From positions 15,181,132-15,245,131 of the forward strand of contig CM055105.1 of NCBI GenBank assembly GCA_029204225.1: DNA of 64,000 nt. Direction: 5' to 3'. This DNA comes from Diphasiastrum complanatum. Its lineage: Eukaryota; Streptophyta; Lycopodiopsida; Lycopodiales; Lycopodiaceae. The notes under the pieces were generated by a model. The model saw only the letters and a program-made list of their open reading frames with translations, was not told the DNA's origin and ran no database searches. Numbering within the stretch: position 1 is the stretch's first letter; every line of letters begins with the position of its first letter. Shown here in pieces: positions 1 through 10,189 of this stretch. Made by a program: the position numbers and the translations under genes.

Positions 1-822
1 CTAGCTTCTTTAGGTCTAGTGGCCAGAAAGTGCGAAACAAGGCCAACACCTGCTTCTTTTTGGTGATGAAGCTGACCACACGCATGGCCTGAGAGGTGAA
101 CTGCATCACAAACATCCAACAAAAAGTTCAGAGAATGTTCGAGAACAATTAGGTTGACGAAATCACTATACAAGCTTTCGGATTGTAGTTTGATTTTTTA
201 ACTAAAGAAAGATACATGATTCTGTTCAATGAATATCACGGGTAAACATTTGGTCCTTCGCAAAAGAGAACACATAGGGACACGAACGTTTTGTTTGTGA
301 TCTAGGTCAGGAGGAAAAACCTCATACTAAACTATTGTCCAACTGATCTTATGCTGGCTGCTCTTATGACCAAGGGGTTGCCAAAATGCTCTGTTTCTTT
401 AAGAAACATGATAGGAATAGATGAGTTAGAAGAATTAAAATATGGTCATTTGAAGGAGACTGTGAAGTGAGAGAGCGTTTTTGAGTAATGGTCCACTCCA
501 TAGTCAAGTAAACAATTAGCCAGTTAGTCTTGATTCTAAGTGAAGTAGATAGGTGGTTAGTGCCACGTAGCATGAAATAGGGTTTCTTGGATTGACATCT
601 CAAGACGTGGGCTTGTGCCCCTCTTAATCTATACTTTGACTACGATAATATAATCATGACATAATGGGGTGATACTAAGCTTTTTGATTGCCTACTTTGG
701 AGTTGTCCTTTATTGTATGTGAATGAATAGTTTATTGCTATTTTGACTTAAGTGAAAGGATTCTAGATTGTCGTTTGTATCCACACTTTACATTACTCCA
801 TTCTGAAAAAGTTTTTCTTCAG

Positions 823-824
<2 letters not shown>
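1..824. other. Intergenic, no gene recognised
   Basis: No convincing coding region. On the minus strand, about 107 down to 1, there is a short open stretch behind a plausible acceptor (tttgtgatgcag). It could be an exon of a gene lying to the left, but it is too short to identify. Confidence 0.4.

Positions 825-868
<44 letters not shown>
825..868. repeat. (GA)n microsatellite
   Basis: An uninterrupted run of about 22 GA units. Confidence 0.97.
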
Positions 869-870
<2 letters not shown>

Positions 871-878
871 ATCCAATG

Positions 879-914
879 GTGTGTGTGTGTGTGAGTGTGT
901 GTGTGTGTGTGTGT
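879..914. repeat. (GT)n microsatellite
   Basis: A GT run with one GA interruption, ten bases after the GA run; the two form a compound microsatellite. Confidence 0.95.
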
Positions 915-1302
915 AGATCCAATCTACTCAATGGTGAGTTTTCTATGCAATGGTGAAGATCCAAGCTTCTAAGCTCCACAACATGCTCTTTATTCACAAA
1001 TTCAAACAACAAGGGAATGGAAGTGTAGAAAGAAAAAAAATGATTGTTGCAAATTGTAATTGCTCACTATAATAGGTTTATCTGCTCAAATACTTGAATG
1101 GAAAGGACTAGAGCAAATGTCCTCTTTAGAAGCTGTAAGAAAAAGTGTTTGACTATAAATCTTGTACTCAGAGAGAAACTCTAGCTATTGTGTCTTAAGC
1201 TAGCAAGCATCAACCGTAAAAATGATAGGTTTACTAGCATTAAGCACTTCTTGATATCTATCGAAAATTATCTGAGATCAAGTACTTTTGGATGATATGA
1301 AG

Positions 1303-1510
1303 ACTCTAGCTTCTTGCCGCCACTTTTATATGCATTCTTGGGAAGCTCCAGGGACCTGGCAATTGGGCCTGGATCTATCCTATCAATTCTTTTGGGTACC
1401 CTACTTCATCAAGAGGTGGATCAAGAAACCAGTCCAGATGTTTATGTGCGTCTTGCCTTCACAGCTGCATTTTTTGCTGGCATGTTTCAAGCTTCTCTTG
1501 GAATATTCAG
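1303..1510 (+). CDS. SULTR exon: transmembrane segments with SSRDLAIGP signature
   Basis: The exon begins after AG at 1301-1302 with the last two bases of a Tyr codon, giving YSSFLPPLLYAFLGSSRD followed by LAIGP. It continues through an LLGTLL helix to RLAFTAAFFAGMFQASLG. These are hallmark motifs of the SulP membrane core (SSRDIAIGP and LAFTATFFAG in other plant SULTRs). The donor is CAG|GTAATT at 1510/1511, splitting an Arg codon AG|G that is completed by the next exon. An overlapping longer open frame starting at 1288 is a shadow. Confidence 0.85.
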
Positions 1511-2614
1511 GTAATTTATTATGGCTGCTTGAGAGTATCTCATCTATTCATCCGATTTGAAGTACAATATTGTCAGTAAACGTTCAGATACCAAACATGA
1601 AATTTCAGGTTTGCAATCAATTGCCACTTTAAATTGAGAACTTCAGGGTTTCACTTCTTAACTATTTGAAGGTACCACCGGTCTTGGAAGCATATCAGGT
1701 TTGGCCTTGATAGTTTGAGCATAGAGTATTGGCACCCTCTAAACTTTTGATACAAATCAATGACGATCGACCACCAGCTGGTTTAAGTCTACCCATATTA
1801 AAGACTTGTAACCTCCTGTCCTGACTTACATTAGGACGAGGGTTATGTCATGACCTTTCTCTAGCTCTTTGAAACAAATAAATGTAAAAGCTTTTAATAT
1901 TACTACAATGCTGCTGAAGCGGCCAGGTTTCAACAGTTTTGTGCGGGATCCAAAACAAGCTAAACCTGGCAGTTTCCACATTACAAGAAGCCTGATTGCA
2001 CATTTTTATGCAAGCATGCTAAGAATCAGACATTTTTCTGCAAGTCTAAAATTTCATCTCCCACATGGGTGAAATCTATGGCATACTAGCTTATTCAAAT
2101 CAGTGTGCTCATTTAAGTTTCAAGCCAGAAAGAACAAACATGAATCAGGCAATCTTTCAGAGTAAAATTAGTGACTGCAAACATGAACATATTTTATGGA
2201 CTTTAGCGACTTCGACAATGTATCAATGTTGGATTGAATACACAAGGCTTTCACTGTAGCGACTGATGAAATTAGAATGTTTAGGATGACGCTTGAACCA
2301 TAGTAGAGTAGTTCATTTGATTGATTTCCATCTTCACAATTAGAGACAGTTTGATGTCTAACAGGTCACAGAGTAGTCAGGCAATATCTGAAGTTTCACC
2401 CAATGTAAGTAGGTAGATAAAAAAAATTGTGCTCTAATTTTTAAGAAGATCAGGTTCAACTTAGAGGGTAGAAAAATAAACTGTACTAAACCTTGCTGGA
2501 GTGAGGTTGGAATTTAACCATTGATTACAAATGTCTTCCCAAGTCTATCAATGAGTGTATGTGATGCCATTGATTTTGAAGTCTAATGGTAAACTTGTGT
2601 GGTATGTTTGAAAG

Positions 2615-2786
2615 GATTGGCTTCATCGCCGATTTTTTATCACACGCAGCTGTTGTGGGTTTCATATCAGGAGCAGCATTAGTGATTGCTCTTCAGCAAT
2701 TGAAAGGGATTCTTGGGATTGTGCATTTTACTAAAAACACAGACATTATTTCAGTGATGCACTCAGTTTGGGCACACCCTGAAAAG
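2615..2786 (+). CDS. SULTR exon: [15 protein letters not shown] segment
   Basis: The acceptor is aaag|G at 2614/2615. The exon reads [19 protein letters not shown], then [15 protein letters not shown] and [15 protein letters not shown], the classic SULTR block that follows the previous exon directly. The donor AAG|GTACAA at 2786/2787 ends in phase 0. Downstream, around 2907, a weak acceptor (aaaacgcag) opens a stretch reading KKFLGVNAS, which loosely resembles the next SULTR exon (KKxFWVxA). It soon loses similarity and is not annotated as an exon. Confidence 0.88.
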
Positions 2787-3179
2787 GTACAAGCTATCTT
2801 GGATTTGTCAAGGGGTCCAAGTGTTTGAAGTACTTTGAGAGATGTTAAATAGGAGAAAATAACTAAGCTTCTACTCAACATAAAAGCATACATTTGAAAA
2901 CGCAGGAAAAAAGTTTCTTGGAGTAAATGCTTCATGTGCAGCGATCAATTTTTATGTTGAAAGAAGTTATAGAGAGCAAGGGAAAAGAACATGTACAACT
3001 TCTTTTGTCACCAAAAGAAATGCCAGTACGCAAATGGAAATAAGAATAGTCCTCCAGCTCCACTGCTCACAGCATGACAGAAAACGTTAGTGCTTAAGGG
3101 AAAATTTAGCCTACTTGAATCATCACTTTCAGAGTTGTATATCTTCCTTAAGAGTCAAATACGAGAAGGACAGGTTGAT

Positions 3180-3282
3180 GCTGGTTAGATGCACAGAGCT
3201 TCAGTAGAAATAATTCGTTGTAAATTCGTTGGACTGTAGAACTTCTTTGCTGGTTAGATGCACAGAGCTTCAGTAGAAATAA
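3180..3282 (+). repeat. Short direct duplication inside SULTR intron
   Basis: A roughly 33-bp phrase beginning gctggttagatgcacagagc occurs at 3180 and again at 3249, a 69-bp offset. It looks like a local slippage duplication. Confidence 0.85.
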
Positions 3283-4556
3283 GAATGCATCCCAGGGCCT
3301 TTTGCATGGGCTTTCTGTATTTGTCAGCTCAAATAACTGTTCTGATAGTTTAAGTGTCACGAATTGTTCTGTATTCAGGATATGAAAATCGTTTCATTTG
3401 TACGGAACAAGTTTTCTACTTTGCCATATACTCAGAAGAATAAGTTTCTCAACGTTGAAATAAAAAAGGTTCCTATGCAAAGTGGATCCTCTTGTTCCGT
3501 GTCAGCAAGATTCTGGATGATAAACAAGTGCTTAACAGAAGCTACTGCGAAGGAAGTTTGGAAAATGCTAGCGAAAAATCTTACCACATCCTGGCAGTCG
3601 GTGGAAATCTGGATTCCATGGGTCCATTTCCAAACAGGAATCCTGGAAAATAGCTCAAGAGAGCAACTCAGATTCCCATTACAGAGTTAGCTCAAAGTAG
3701 AAAACTAGAATGGCTGCTACAAATTATTCAAATAATAAACAGGTAACTGAGAAAAGTTCAAATTCCCAGCACAATCCCAGTACAAATTCAGCTCTAAGTA
3801 GAAAACGTCCCTTATAAACAAACACCACGGACAACGCTCAATTGATCTTATTCTATTATCCCAACTTACCACTAGCTGATACCAAATAGCAACTGGCTTA
3901 TACCCAGCTTGTACGAACTGTGCAATTTCTGGTGACTTCTTATAAAAAAGTGAGACATATTCTCACCATGAACTGATCAAGTTCAGGATGTGATCACATT
4001 GTCAACCTGAGAAATGAATTCTGGAGAATCTCACCTGTCATTTACTGGGAATCTCACAGCAAGAATGGCAGCTGTACATATAGTGGACCACCCAACTACT
4101 ATGAGTCTACCAACCTTGCAGGTTTGCAGCCCGAGTCTGATACAAATTGATCGTAGATGCTCACCTCTCTCCATCTCCAAGACTGTGTCTCAGCTTTTGT
4201 TAAGCAGCCAATCTGTTTTATATCTTTGCAAAGTAAGTATCATTAATAAAACAAAACTTGAAAGAGGATTGTGTTCTTCAAGCTCTGTCTGGAAAATGAG
4301 GTTTTGGTTAAAGGAAAAGTAAGGCTGATGATTTTTGGCAATTTATATGGCCATAATTGGAGCACTCAAGTTTATTCACTTATTAGGAGATTCAGGTTAT
4401 GATATTATCGTATTCGAAGCTGTTATGCTCAGATGTCTAGAAGGTGAAACAATTGAAATGAGAAGCAAACAAATACCTCTTAAATTCTGATTAGAACTTT
4501 TTTTGCAAGGAGGTGCTTTGAACATGAGAGATACACTCTAAGACATGAGATTGCAG

Positions 4557-4642
4557 GATATTACGATGGGTGAATGATGAGGAAGACAACATTAAGAAAA
4601 CAAATGGGGTGCCTCTTCAATATGTAATTTTGGACTTCACGT
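4557..4642 (+). CDS. SULTR exon: start of STAS domain
   Basis: The acceptor is ttgcag|G. The exon reads ILRWVNDEED, then a basic stretch, then PLQYVILDFT. This matches the family segment (R)ILRWV-(D/E)EE(D)...VILDMT that leads into the STAS domain. The donor T|GTAAGT at 4642/4643 leaves one base, T, which joins CG of the next exon to make Ser. The resulting VILDFTSVMSIDTTG is an excellent STAS core. Confidence 0.85.
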
Positions 4643-4844
4643 GTAAGTTCATTGAAACTCGTGATCTCTATATTTGCTTCAGGGTTCTATAGTGTATTTG
4701 AGAAATCATATGGAGACAATTATCATAGATGCATCCGAAGAATGTATACTTTCTGAATGTACATGGCTCTAGCAAAGACTCTATTTTCTATGCTAGCATG
4801 AAACTTCCCATTGTCTCTTACTTGCCCCTTCCAAACCTCCTCAG

Positions 4845-4921
4845 CGGTTATGAGCATCGACACAACAGGTTTGATTGCGCTTACAAATGTCCACACGGTC
4901 CTGCAAAGGCGAGGTCTCCAG
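4845..4921 (+). CDS. SULTR exon: STAS core SVMSIDTTG
   Basis: The acceptor is cctcctcag|CG. The exon encodes VMSIDTTGLIALTNVHTVLQ then RRGLQ. It contains the conserved STAS D-T-(S/T)-G loop, phosphorylatable Thr/Ser in the family, and the following amphipathic helix. The donor is CAG|GTAGTT at 4921/4922, phase 0. Confidence 0.88.
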
Positions 4922-5148
4922 GTAGTTTCTGCTACTGTAGTTAGCTAGAGATATTCTACATCCCTTATCATGTTGCACAAATTGAAAAAAATCTAAAAGT
5001 TCCAACCAATGTCTGCTACTCTGCTCGCAGATATGTAGAATCAAGCAGATCGGGCAGTAAAATAATCTGTTTATGAATAGAGTTGTCACTTTTTTGCTCA
5101 CCAGCAGATATGTTCCCTCAAGAGCTGAAGCATATTTGCCTTCTGCAG

Positions 5149-5292
5149 CTTGGTGTAGCTAGTCCTGGGATCGACGTTTTGGAAAAACTGAACAATGCAA
5201 GTTTCATCACTTTGTTGGGGCAGAGGTGGATTTTTGTTACAGTTTGCCAAGCTGTGCAAGTGTGCTCTGTGCTTGTGAAAGAAATGGCCTAG
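5149..5292 (+). CDS. SULTR terminal exon
   Basis: The acceptor is ccttctgcag|CTT. The exon reads LGVASPGIDVLEKLNNASF, then ITLLGQRWIFVTV-QAV and ends VKEMA with a TAG stop. This aligns with the family ending (LANPG..V..KL..S.F...LG...IFLTV.EAV). Length and position of the stop are normal for a SULTR C-terminus. Confidence 0.85.
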   Translation, partial: LGVASPGIDVLEKLNNASFITLLGQRWIFVTVCQAVQVCSVLVKEMA

Positions 5293-6780
5293 TCTCATCA
5301 AATGCAACCATGACTCAACTACATAAATATTCAGCAGATGAGCTTATGTTTCTGTAACAATCAAATAGGTCCCTTAGGTACGACTTTTCTTTTCTATTCT
5401 TTGGTCCCCATCACATATTAACAAGGCTAAGCCAAGAAGGAACACGTGGGTATTAAGAGTATGCCCAAGTTGGCACAATTCTAACTCTAATGTCTCAGCT
5501 GAGTATCAGCCTAAGGGGCAGACGTCCGACTCAGCTAATGTGGACAACCATAGGAGATATTTGGCCTAGGAAAGAGGTATATGCCACAACGGAAAGAATG
5601 GATTGTGTAGTCCGTCAGTGGGTGCACATAGAATTTGCATGGTCTAACAAGTTCAACAGCCCGTGTTGGTTTGTGCATACACACACATGCCACATGGCCC
5701 TATCTCAATAGTTTCTTTTTATGTATTATTTAGGTTTGGAAAACAATGCACGATTTGATGAAAGTGTGAGCTTGGTTGACGCTTATTGTTAAAAGTTAAG
5801 GGACAAGTGGCCCTATGTGGTTGGGGTGTTTTTTATAATAAATTTCCAAGATCCAAAAACAAAGAATGCTTAAAAGTTAAAGAACTCATCAACAAGGATG
5901 TACTCTAAGGACTTCCCCTCCTCCCCATGAGGTTAGGGGTTAGATTCCAATCTGCCACACCAACAAGGACATACAAGAAAACATTAGTCTGGGGATAATG
6001 AACCTAGCTATTGGGCATTGGGGCTGTATTTGTAAATTGAACTATGCCTATGATGGTTTATACTAAAAGTTATGTAATGTTTTATCAATTAAACACTAAG
6101 AAGTGGTATAAACCAACCAATTTTCACTTGTGACATACTAAATGGTATAATATTCAAATTCTTGAGATTGAGTATGTTTTTTTTATGGAAACTTTAACTA
6201 TAAAACCTCAAGCTTGATTTATCACATCTTATTGTTTTACACCTATTTGAATGTATTGAATGAAAATGTACACTGGCCTTATCCATTTTACTATTGTTGC
6301 TTTTAAATAATGATATTTGTAAAAGATTTTGTAAAATATTGTTTTTCTCACAAACACTAGATGGTCCACGTGTATTTGTAAAAAAACAGATGGTCCAAGT
6401 GTATTTGTTAAAAACGACTATCCAAATTGGCAAAAATTGAACATTTAAAATATGCACAACATGAAACAAGCACACGCCAAACCAAAGCTGTGAAGTAGGA
6501 TGTTAACAACAATTGCATTTATGTGATTTCTAAATTTTCTTGTGACATAGCATATCATCAAACCTTGATCTCTTTGATCGAGGTGCACAGAATATAGAGT
6601 CCCATAGTATTGATAATGTGCTTGCAAAGGAGATTCATGTATTTTCATTGGAGTGTGTTGTTGATGTGTTTATAAAGTCTTTTGGTAAAGTTTATTTTAA
6701 TATTTTCGAGCATAGTTTATCACTTGGAATCAAGAAGAAAACATGAAACTCTCAGTAGTAGTTTATGATTATGAAAATGT
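5293..6780. other. Intergenic, nothing recognised
   Basis: AT-rich, with only short shadow ORFs. A tRNA B-box-like phrase (gggttagattccaatctgcc near 5940) lacks a convincing A box. Confidence 0.5.
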
Positions 6781-7935
6781 AAATGGAATTTTACTCTTGC
6801 CTTTGAAGTCGATGAACTAGTCCTCAATAAAGATTGTATCTCTGTTGAATAGAATATGTTGGGTATCAAGGTCGTATATCTTGTAGGGGTTGTCGGAGGA
6901 ATTGTAACCAATCACGATGAGACTTTGGAAGTCAAATTTCTTCCTTGTTCCCTTTGGGATCTGTGCATAGGCAATGCAACCGAATACTCATAGGTTCTTC
7001 ACCGAAGGCTTAGATCCTGTCCAAACCTCATGAGGTGTTTTGCCTGAGAGGGCCCTGGTCGAGCATCTGTTTTGGATGTAAGCTGCTATGGAGACAGCTT
7101 CAACCTAGAAAGTCTTTGGTAATGATGCATGAGCCAACATGCATTTGGCTGACTCAACTAGGGTACGGTTCTTCCTCTCAGCTAAGCCGTTAGACTGAGG
7201 CAAATACGGAGTTATGAACTGTTGTTCAATGCTTTGACTTTGGCAATACTCCTTGATTACAGCAGAGATGTATTCTCCATCGTTGTCGGACCTTAGGACT
7301 TTGATCTTCTTACAAGTTTTTTTCTTTGCACACTCCTTGGAGATTTTAAAGAGGTTGAAGGCTTCTGATTTCTTCTTGATAAAGTACACAGGTGTCCTAG
7401 AAAATTCATCAATAATAGTAATGAAATACTTTGCATCCTTCAATGAAGGAGTCTGTATTGGGCCACTAATGTCAGTATGTGCAATACCTAACAATCCTCT
7501 AGCAACATGATGATGGCTTGATCTAAAATATTTCCTAGCTTGCTTACCAACTATACACTCTTGACAGATAGGTAATTCAACTTTCTTGTCTGGATAGTCG
7601 AGATCAAGAACAATAGATTGCTTATACATGTGTAATCCAGAAGCATGATTGAAATAACCAATTCTATAATTCCAAAGTAAACTTTTAGTGGCTTGAACAG
7701 AAGTACTGAGAGGCTGACTAGATGCAGAAAAACAATGACTTAATCTGTACAAGTATTCATGCCTCTTTTCGATTCCTAGGATCTTGCCTATCCAATCGAT
7801 TACTTTACATTGATTGGGATGTGGTATTTGCAATTGCATATGCTACTTGATTCAATTTTTCTTTGTTGTTTTTGGCTTGTAGAATGTGAGAATCTTGGAT
7901 CTCGTGGTTGGTTCATTTTGCAATATCTACAAAGT
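6781..7935 (-). pseudogene. Ty1/copia gag zinc knuckle, GAG-pre-integrase and integrase
   Basis: Reading right to left: a damaged zinc knuckle (CRYCK..., about 7930-7860), then a 244-residue open frame (7839-7105) with the GAG-pre-integrase region (W-RIGYFNHASG ... CQECIVGKQARKYF) and the integrase core. The DDE residues are visible: HTDISGP, LRSDNDGEY and GLAERKNRTL. Beyond the stop at 7105 the frame continues with VEAVSIAAYIQNRC, GKTPHEVWTGSKPSV and FGCIAYAQIPKGTR to about 6781. It is broken by TAG for the usual Trp and TGA for the usual Arg, both consistent with C-to-T decay. It lies back-to-back with an RT half on the other strand, so the element is rearranged. Confidence 0.88.
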
Positions 7936-7944
7936 AGTTTTTTT

Positions 7945-9244
7945 TTGGTTGAACCAACGACATATCAAGAAGCCAAAGTCCAGAAGGAGAATTCTGGAAG
8001 CAAGCAATGTCAGAAGAAATTGAATTGATGAGACAAAACAAGGCATGGACACAAGAGCCGCTACCCGAAAATAAAATGATCGTTGACTGCAAATGGGTAT
8101 ACATAAAGAAAATAAAATCAGATGGCATTGTCGGATGCTACAAAGCAAGACTTGTCGAAAGGGCTACACACAAAGGTACGTCGTCAATTATTTTGACACG
8201 TATTCACCAATGGTCAAGATGACATACATTCAACTGCTCCTTACATATGCAACACAATACAATCTGGAAATTTACCATATTGATGTAAAGACAACCTTTC
8301 TCCACGAAGGTCTAGAAGAAGAAATTTTCATGAAGCAGCTTGAAGGATTCGAAGATCCTAACAATCGACAATATGTTTGTCGGTTGCAGCGATGCATTTA
8401 TGGTCTGAAGCATGCACCACGATCTTGGTATAAGAAGATTGATAGTCTTCTGAAATCTCTAGATTACAGTCCTACACAATCAGACTGTAATGTTTATATA
8501 AAAAAAGTAGGAAGAAATTTTGTGATTCTGACTATATTTGTAGATGACTCCCTAATGATAGGAAATTCTTTGATGCTAATCAAGGAAACGAAGAATCAAA
8601 TTTCTAAAAGTTATAATAAAATCACAGATCTAGGGGGAAGCAACAAAATGCCTTGGGTTGGAAATCAGAAGAAATTGAGTGAGAAGAAAAATGCATCCGA
8701 GTCAGTCAGAATATGCCCAAAAAGTGTTGAAGCAGTATCAGATGGACTACAAAGAAAAAGCCACATCAATGATAGATGGAGCCAGACTAACGAAATAAGA
8801 TTGCCCGAATACAGATGAGGAGAGACAGAAAATGGAAGGTATACCTGACCAAACCTGATCGATAGTGTGATGTACCTCACAATCTGTACTAGACTCGATT
8901 TGGCCTTTTCTATCTATGCTTTAAGCCAATTATCTTCGAATCCTGGCATGGCACATTGGCAAATGGCGAAACGAATTCTGCAATATCTGAAGGGTATCCA
9001 AAACATGAGATTAACTTACAAGGTAGACAACGAAGGAAAAAGATTCGAGCTGCAACACTATAGTGATGCAAGCTGGGCGAGTTGCAAAGACGACATCAAG
9101 TCCGTGACAAGAGGATGTTCGATTGTGTGCGGAGCAGCAATTAGCTGGACGTGCAAGAAACAAACCTTGGTGGCTCAATTCTCATGCGAAGCTGAATATG
9201 TCGCAGTTTCAAAGATGGCAAATGAGGTAGTATGGTTGTAGATG
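7945..9244 (+). pseudogene. Ty1/copia reverse transcriptase-RNase H
   Basis: RVT_2-type RT starts with EPTTYQEAK, then MSEEIELMRQNKAW and VDCKWVYIKK (about 7945-8120). It continues in another frame with VNYFDTYSPMVKM, YHIDVKTTFLHE, CIYGLKHAPRSWYKK and the catalytic IFVDDSLMIGN near 8540. The RNase H part (8867-9241) has MYLTICTRLDLAF, LSQLSSNPGMAHWQMAKRI, YSDASWASCKDD and SCEAEYVAVSKMANE-VWL. Frameshifts occur near 7985, 8100, 8640 and 8830. The family resembles that of the oppositely oriented integrase next door. No LTR directly follows: it runs into a gypsy-type LTR. Confidence 0.9.
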
Positions 9245-9249
9245 CTAGC

Positions 9250-9905
9250 CTCAACCCAAGATCCAAGCACACAAGCATCAAGAAGATGAAGCTAAATGTC
9301 ACGTAGAGGTTTGATCCCATGAGAGCGATAGCATAAATCAAGATCCAGCATGCACAGATGATCCAAAATTAACACCAAGATCAATTAACACTACAATCAT
9401 TAACACTAAATCCACAATGATGATAGCTTACCCTTCTCTCTCTCTCTTTTTCTCTCACAAAAGCATAAGAAATGGCAATCTCAATAAGCATCAGATCCAA
9501 TAATTAGCAAAGACAAAAAAAACATGAGAGATGGAGGAAAAGAGATAGAGAGCAAGGACATTCCACATCCATTCCATAAGAGGGCCAACTTGCTGAAGAG
9601 AGAACATGTACAATGATTCAAAATTGCTACTTATATAGGAAATTGAGGAGATGGGCATCCAAATTTCTATTGGCTAATCTTAACCTAAAGTGGAGGGAAC
9701 CCATTCATTAACTGGATGACCCAATTTGTTAGTGAATTTCGGTGGAAACCCCTACTTTATTCACTAGCTTAACTTTTAGGTCTTGCGATATTAAAAGTCT
9801 CGCAAAAAGGCCTAATGTCTTTTTATTGACTTTCTAATTAATCAAATCTCTATGTGATCATCGAGTTGGACTTACACATGCAGGGTGCCAAATTCCTCTC
9901 ACTTA
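9250..9905 (-). mobile_element. Ty3/gypsy LTR fragment
   Basis: On the minus strand this contains ATTAGCCAATAG, a TATA box (cctatataag, around 9640) and a CT/GA-rich stretch. It shares order and several blocks with the LTR-like regions at 34965-35760 (+) and 57663-58260 (-). It lies downstream of the minus-strand extra ORF at 10190-12400, where the 3' LTR of that element is expected. The exact ends cannot be fixed. Confidence 0.5.
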
Positions 9906-10189
9906 TTTACTAGGGTTAGGGATTCGCAAACCCTTTAACACACCAAAATTGATGGTGATCCTATGACACCACGCAAGATTATTCATTTGGGGCTCTGGTT
10001 GGCCTCTCTTCTTATCTTGATGCGATGGTATTGCACCTTCTCCATGAATTCCAGGTGCTCCATGTTGAATTCCTTCTTGTGCAGTAAAAAGCACTTATTT
10101 GCCCCTGCAATCCAGTTCGAGGTTGTCTAAGCTGTAAATATGGACTCCCATGCTCCACCCAACATCGTAGCTTGATAGTATAATCTGCC

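Larger units (their letters stand above)
1303..5292 (+). pseudogene. SULTR-type sulfate/proton cotransporter, incomplete (likely pseudogene)
   Basis: Five exon-like segments match plant SULTR transporters, plasma-membrane or plastid SLC26/SulP proteins with a membrane core and a C-terminal cytosolic STAS domain. Recognised parts are two adjacent core exons (1303-1510, 2615-2786) and three STAS exons (4557-4642, 4845-4921, 5149-5292). Phases agree for exon 1 to 2 and for 3 to 4 to 5. They disagree between 2 and 3: exon 2 ends in phase 0, whereas exon 3 needs two preceding bases. At least one exon is therefore missing there. In family members some 200 or more residues lie in that gap, covering the later membrane helices. 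The first exon(s), before the YSSF motif, were not found in 1-1302 either. Either the middle is too diverged to read by eye, or the copy has lost it; I favour a decayed copy. The retained exons have no internal stops. Confidence 0.75.

Noticed and set aside
3364-3690. 108-residue frame as a missing SULTR exon
   Set aside because: I tried all three frames for the LxxxRPxxxxLGxxPxTxxYxxxxQYP region of SULTRs and found no convincing match.
5880-5960. tRNA gene or SINE suggested by gggttagattccaatc
   Set aside because: Only a mutated B box is present; there is no A box at the right distance and no flanking direct repeat.
7810-8148. Several 70-residue frames around the copia junction
   Set aside because: They are out-of-frame readings of the gag zinc-knuckle and RT start.
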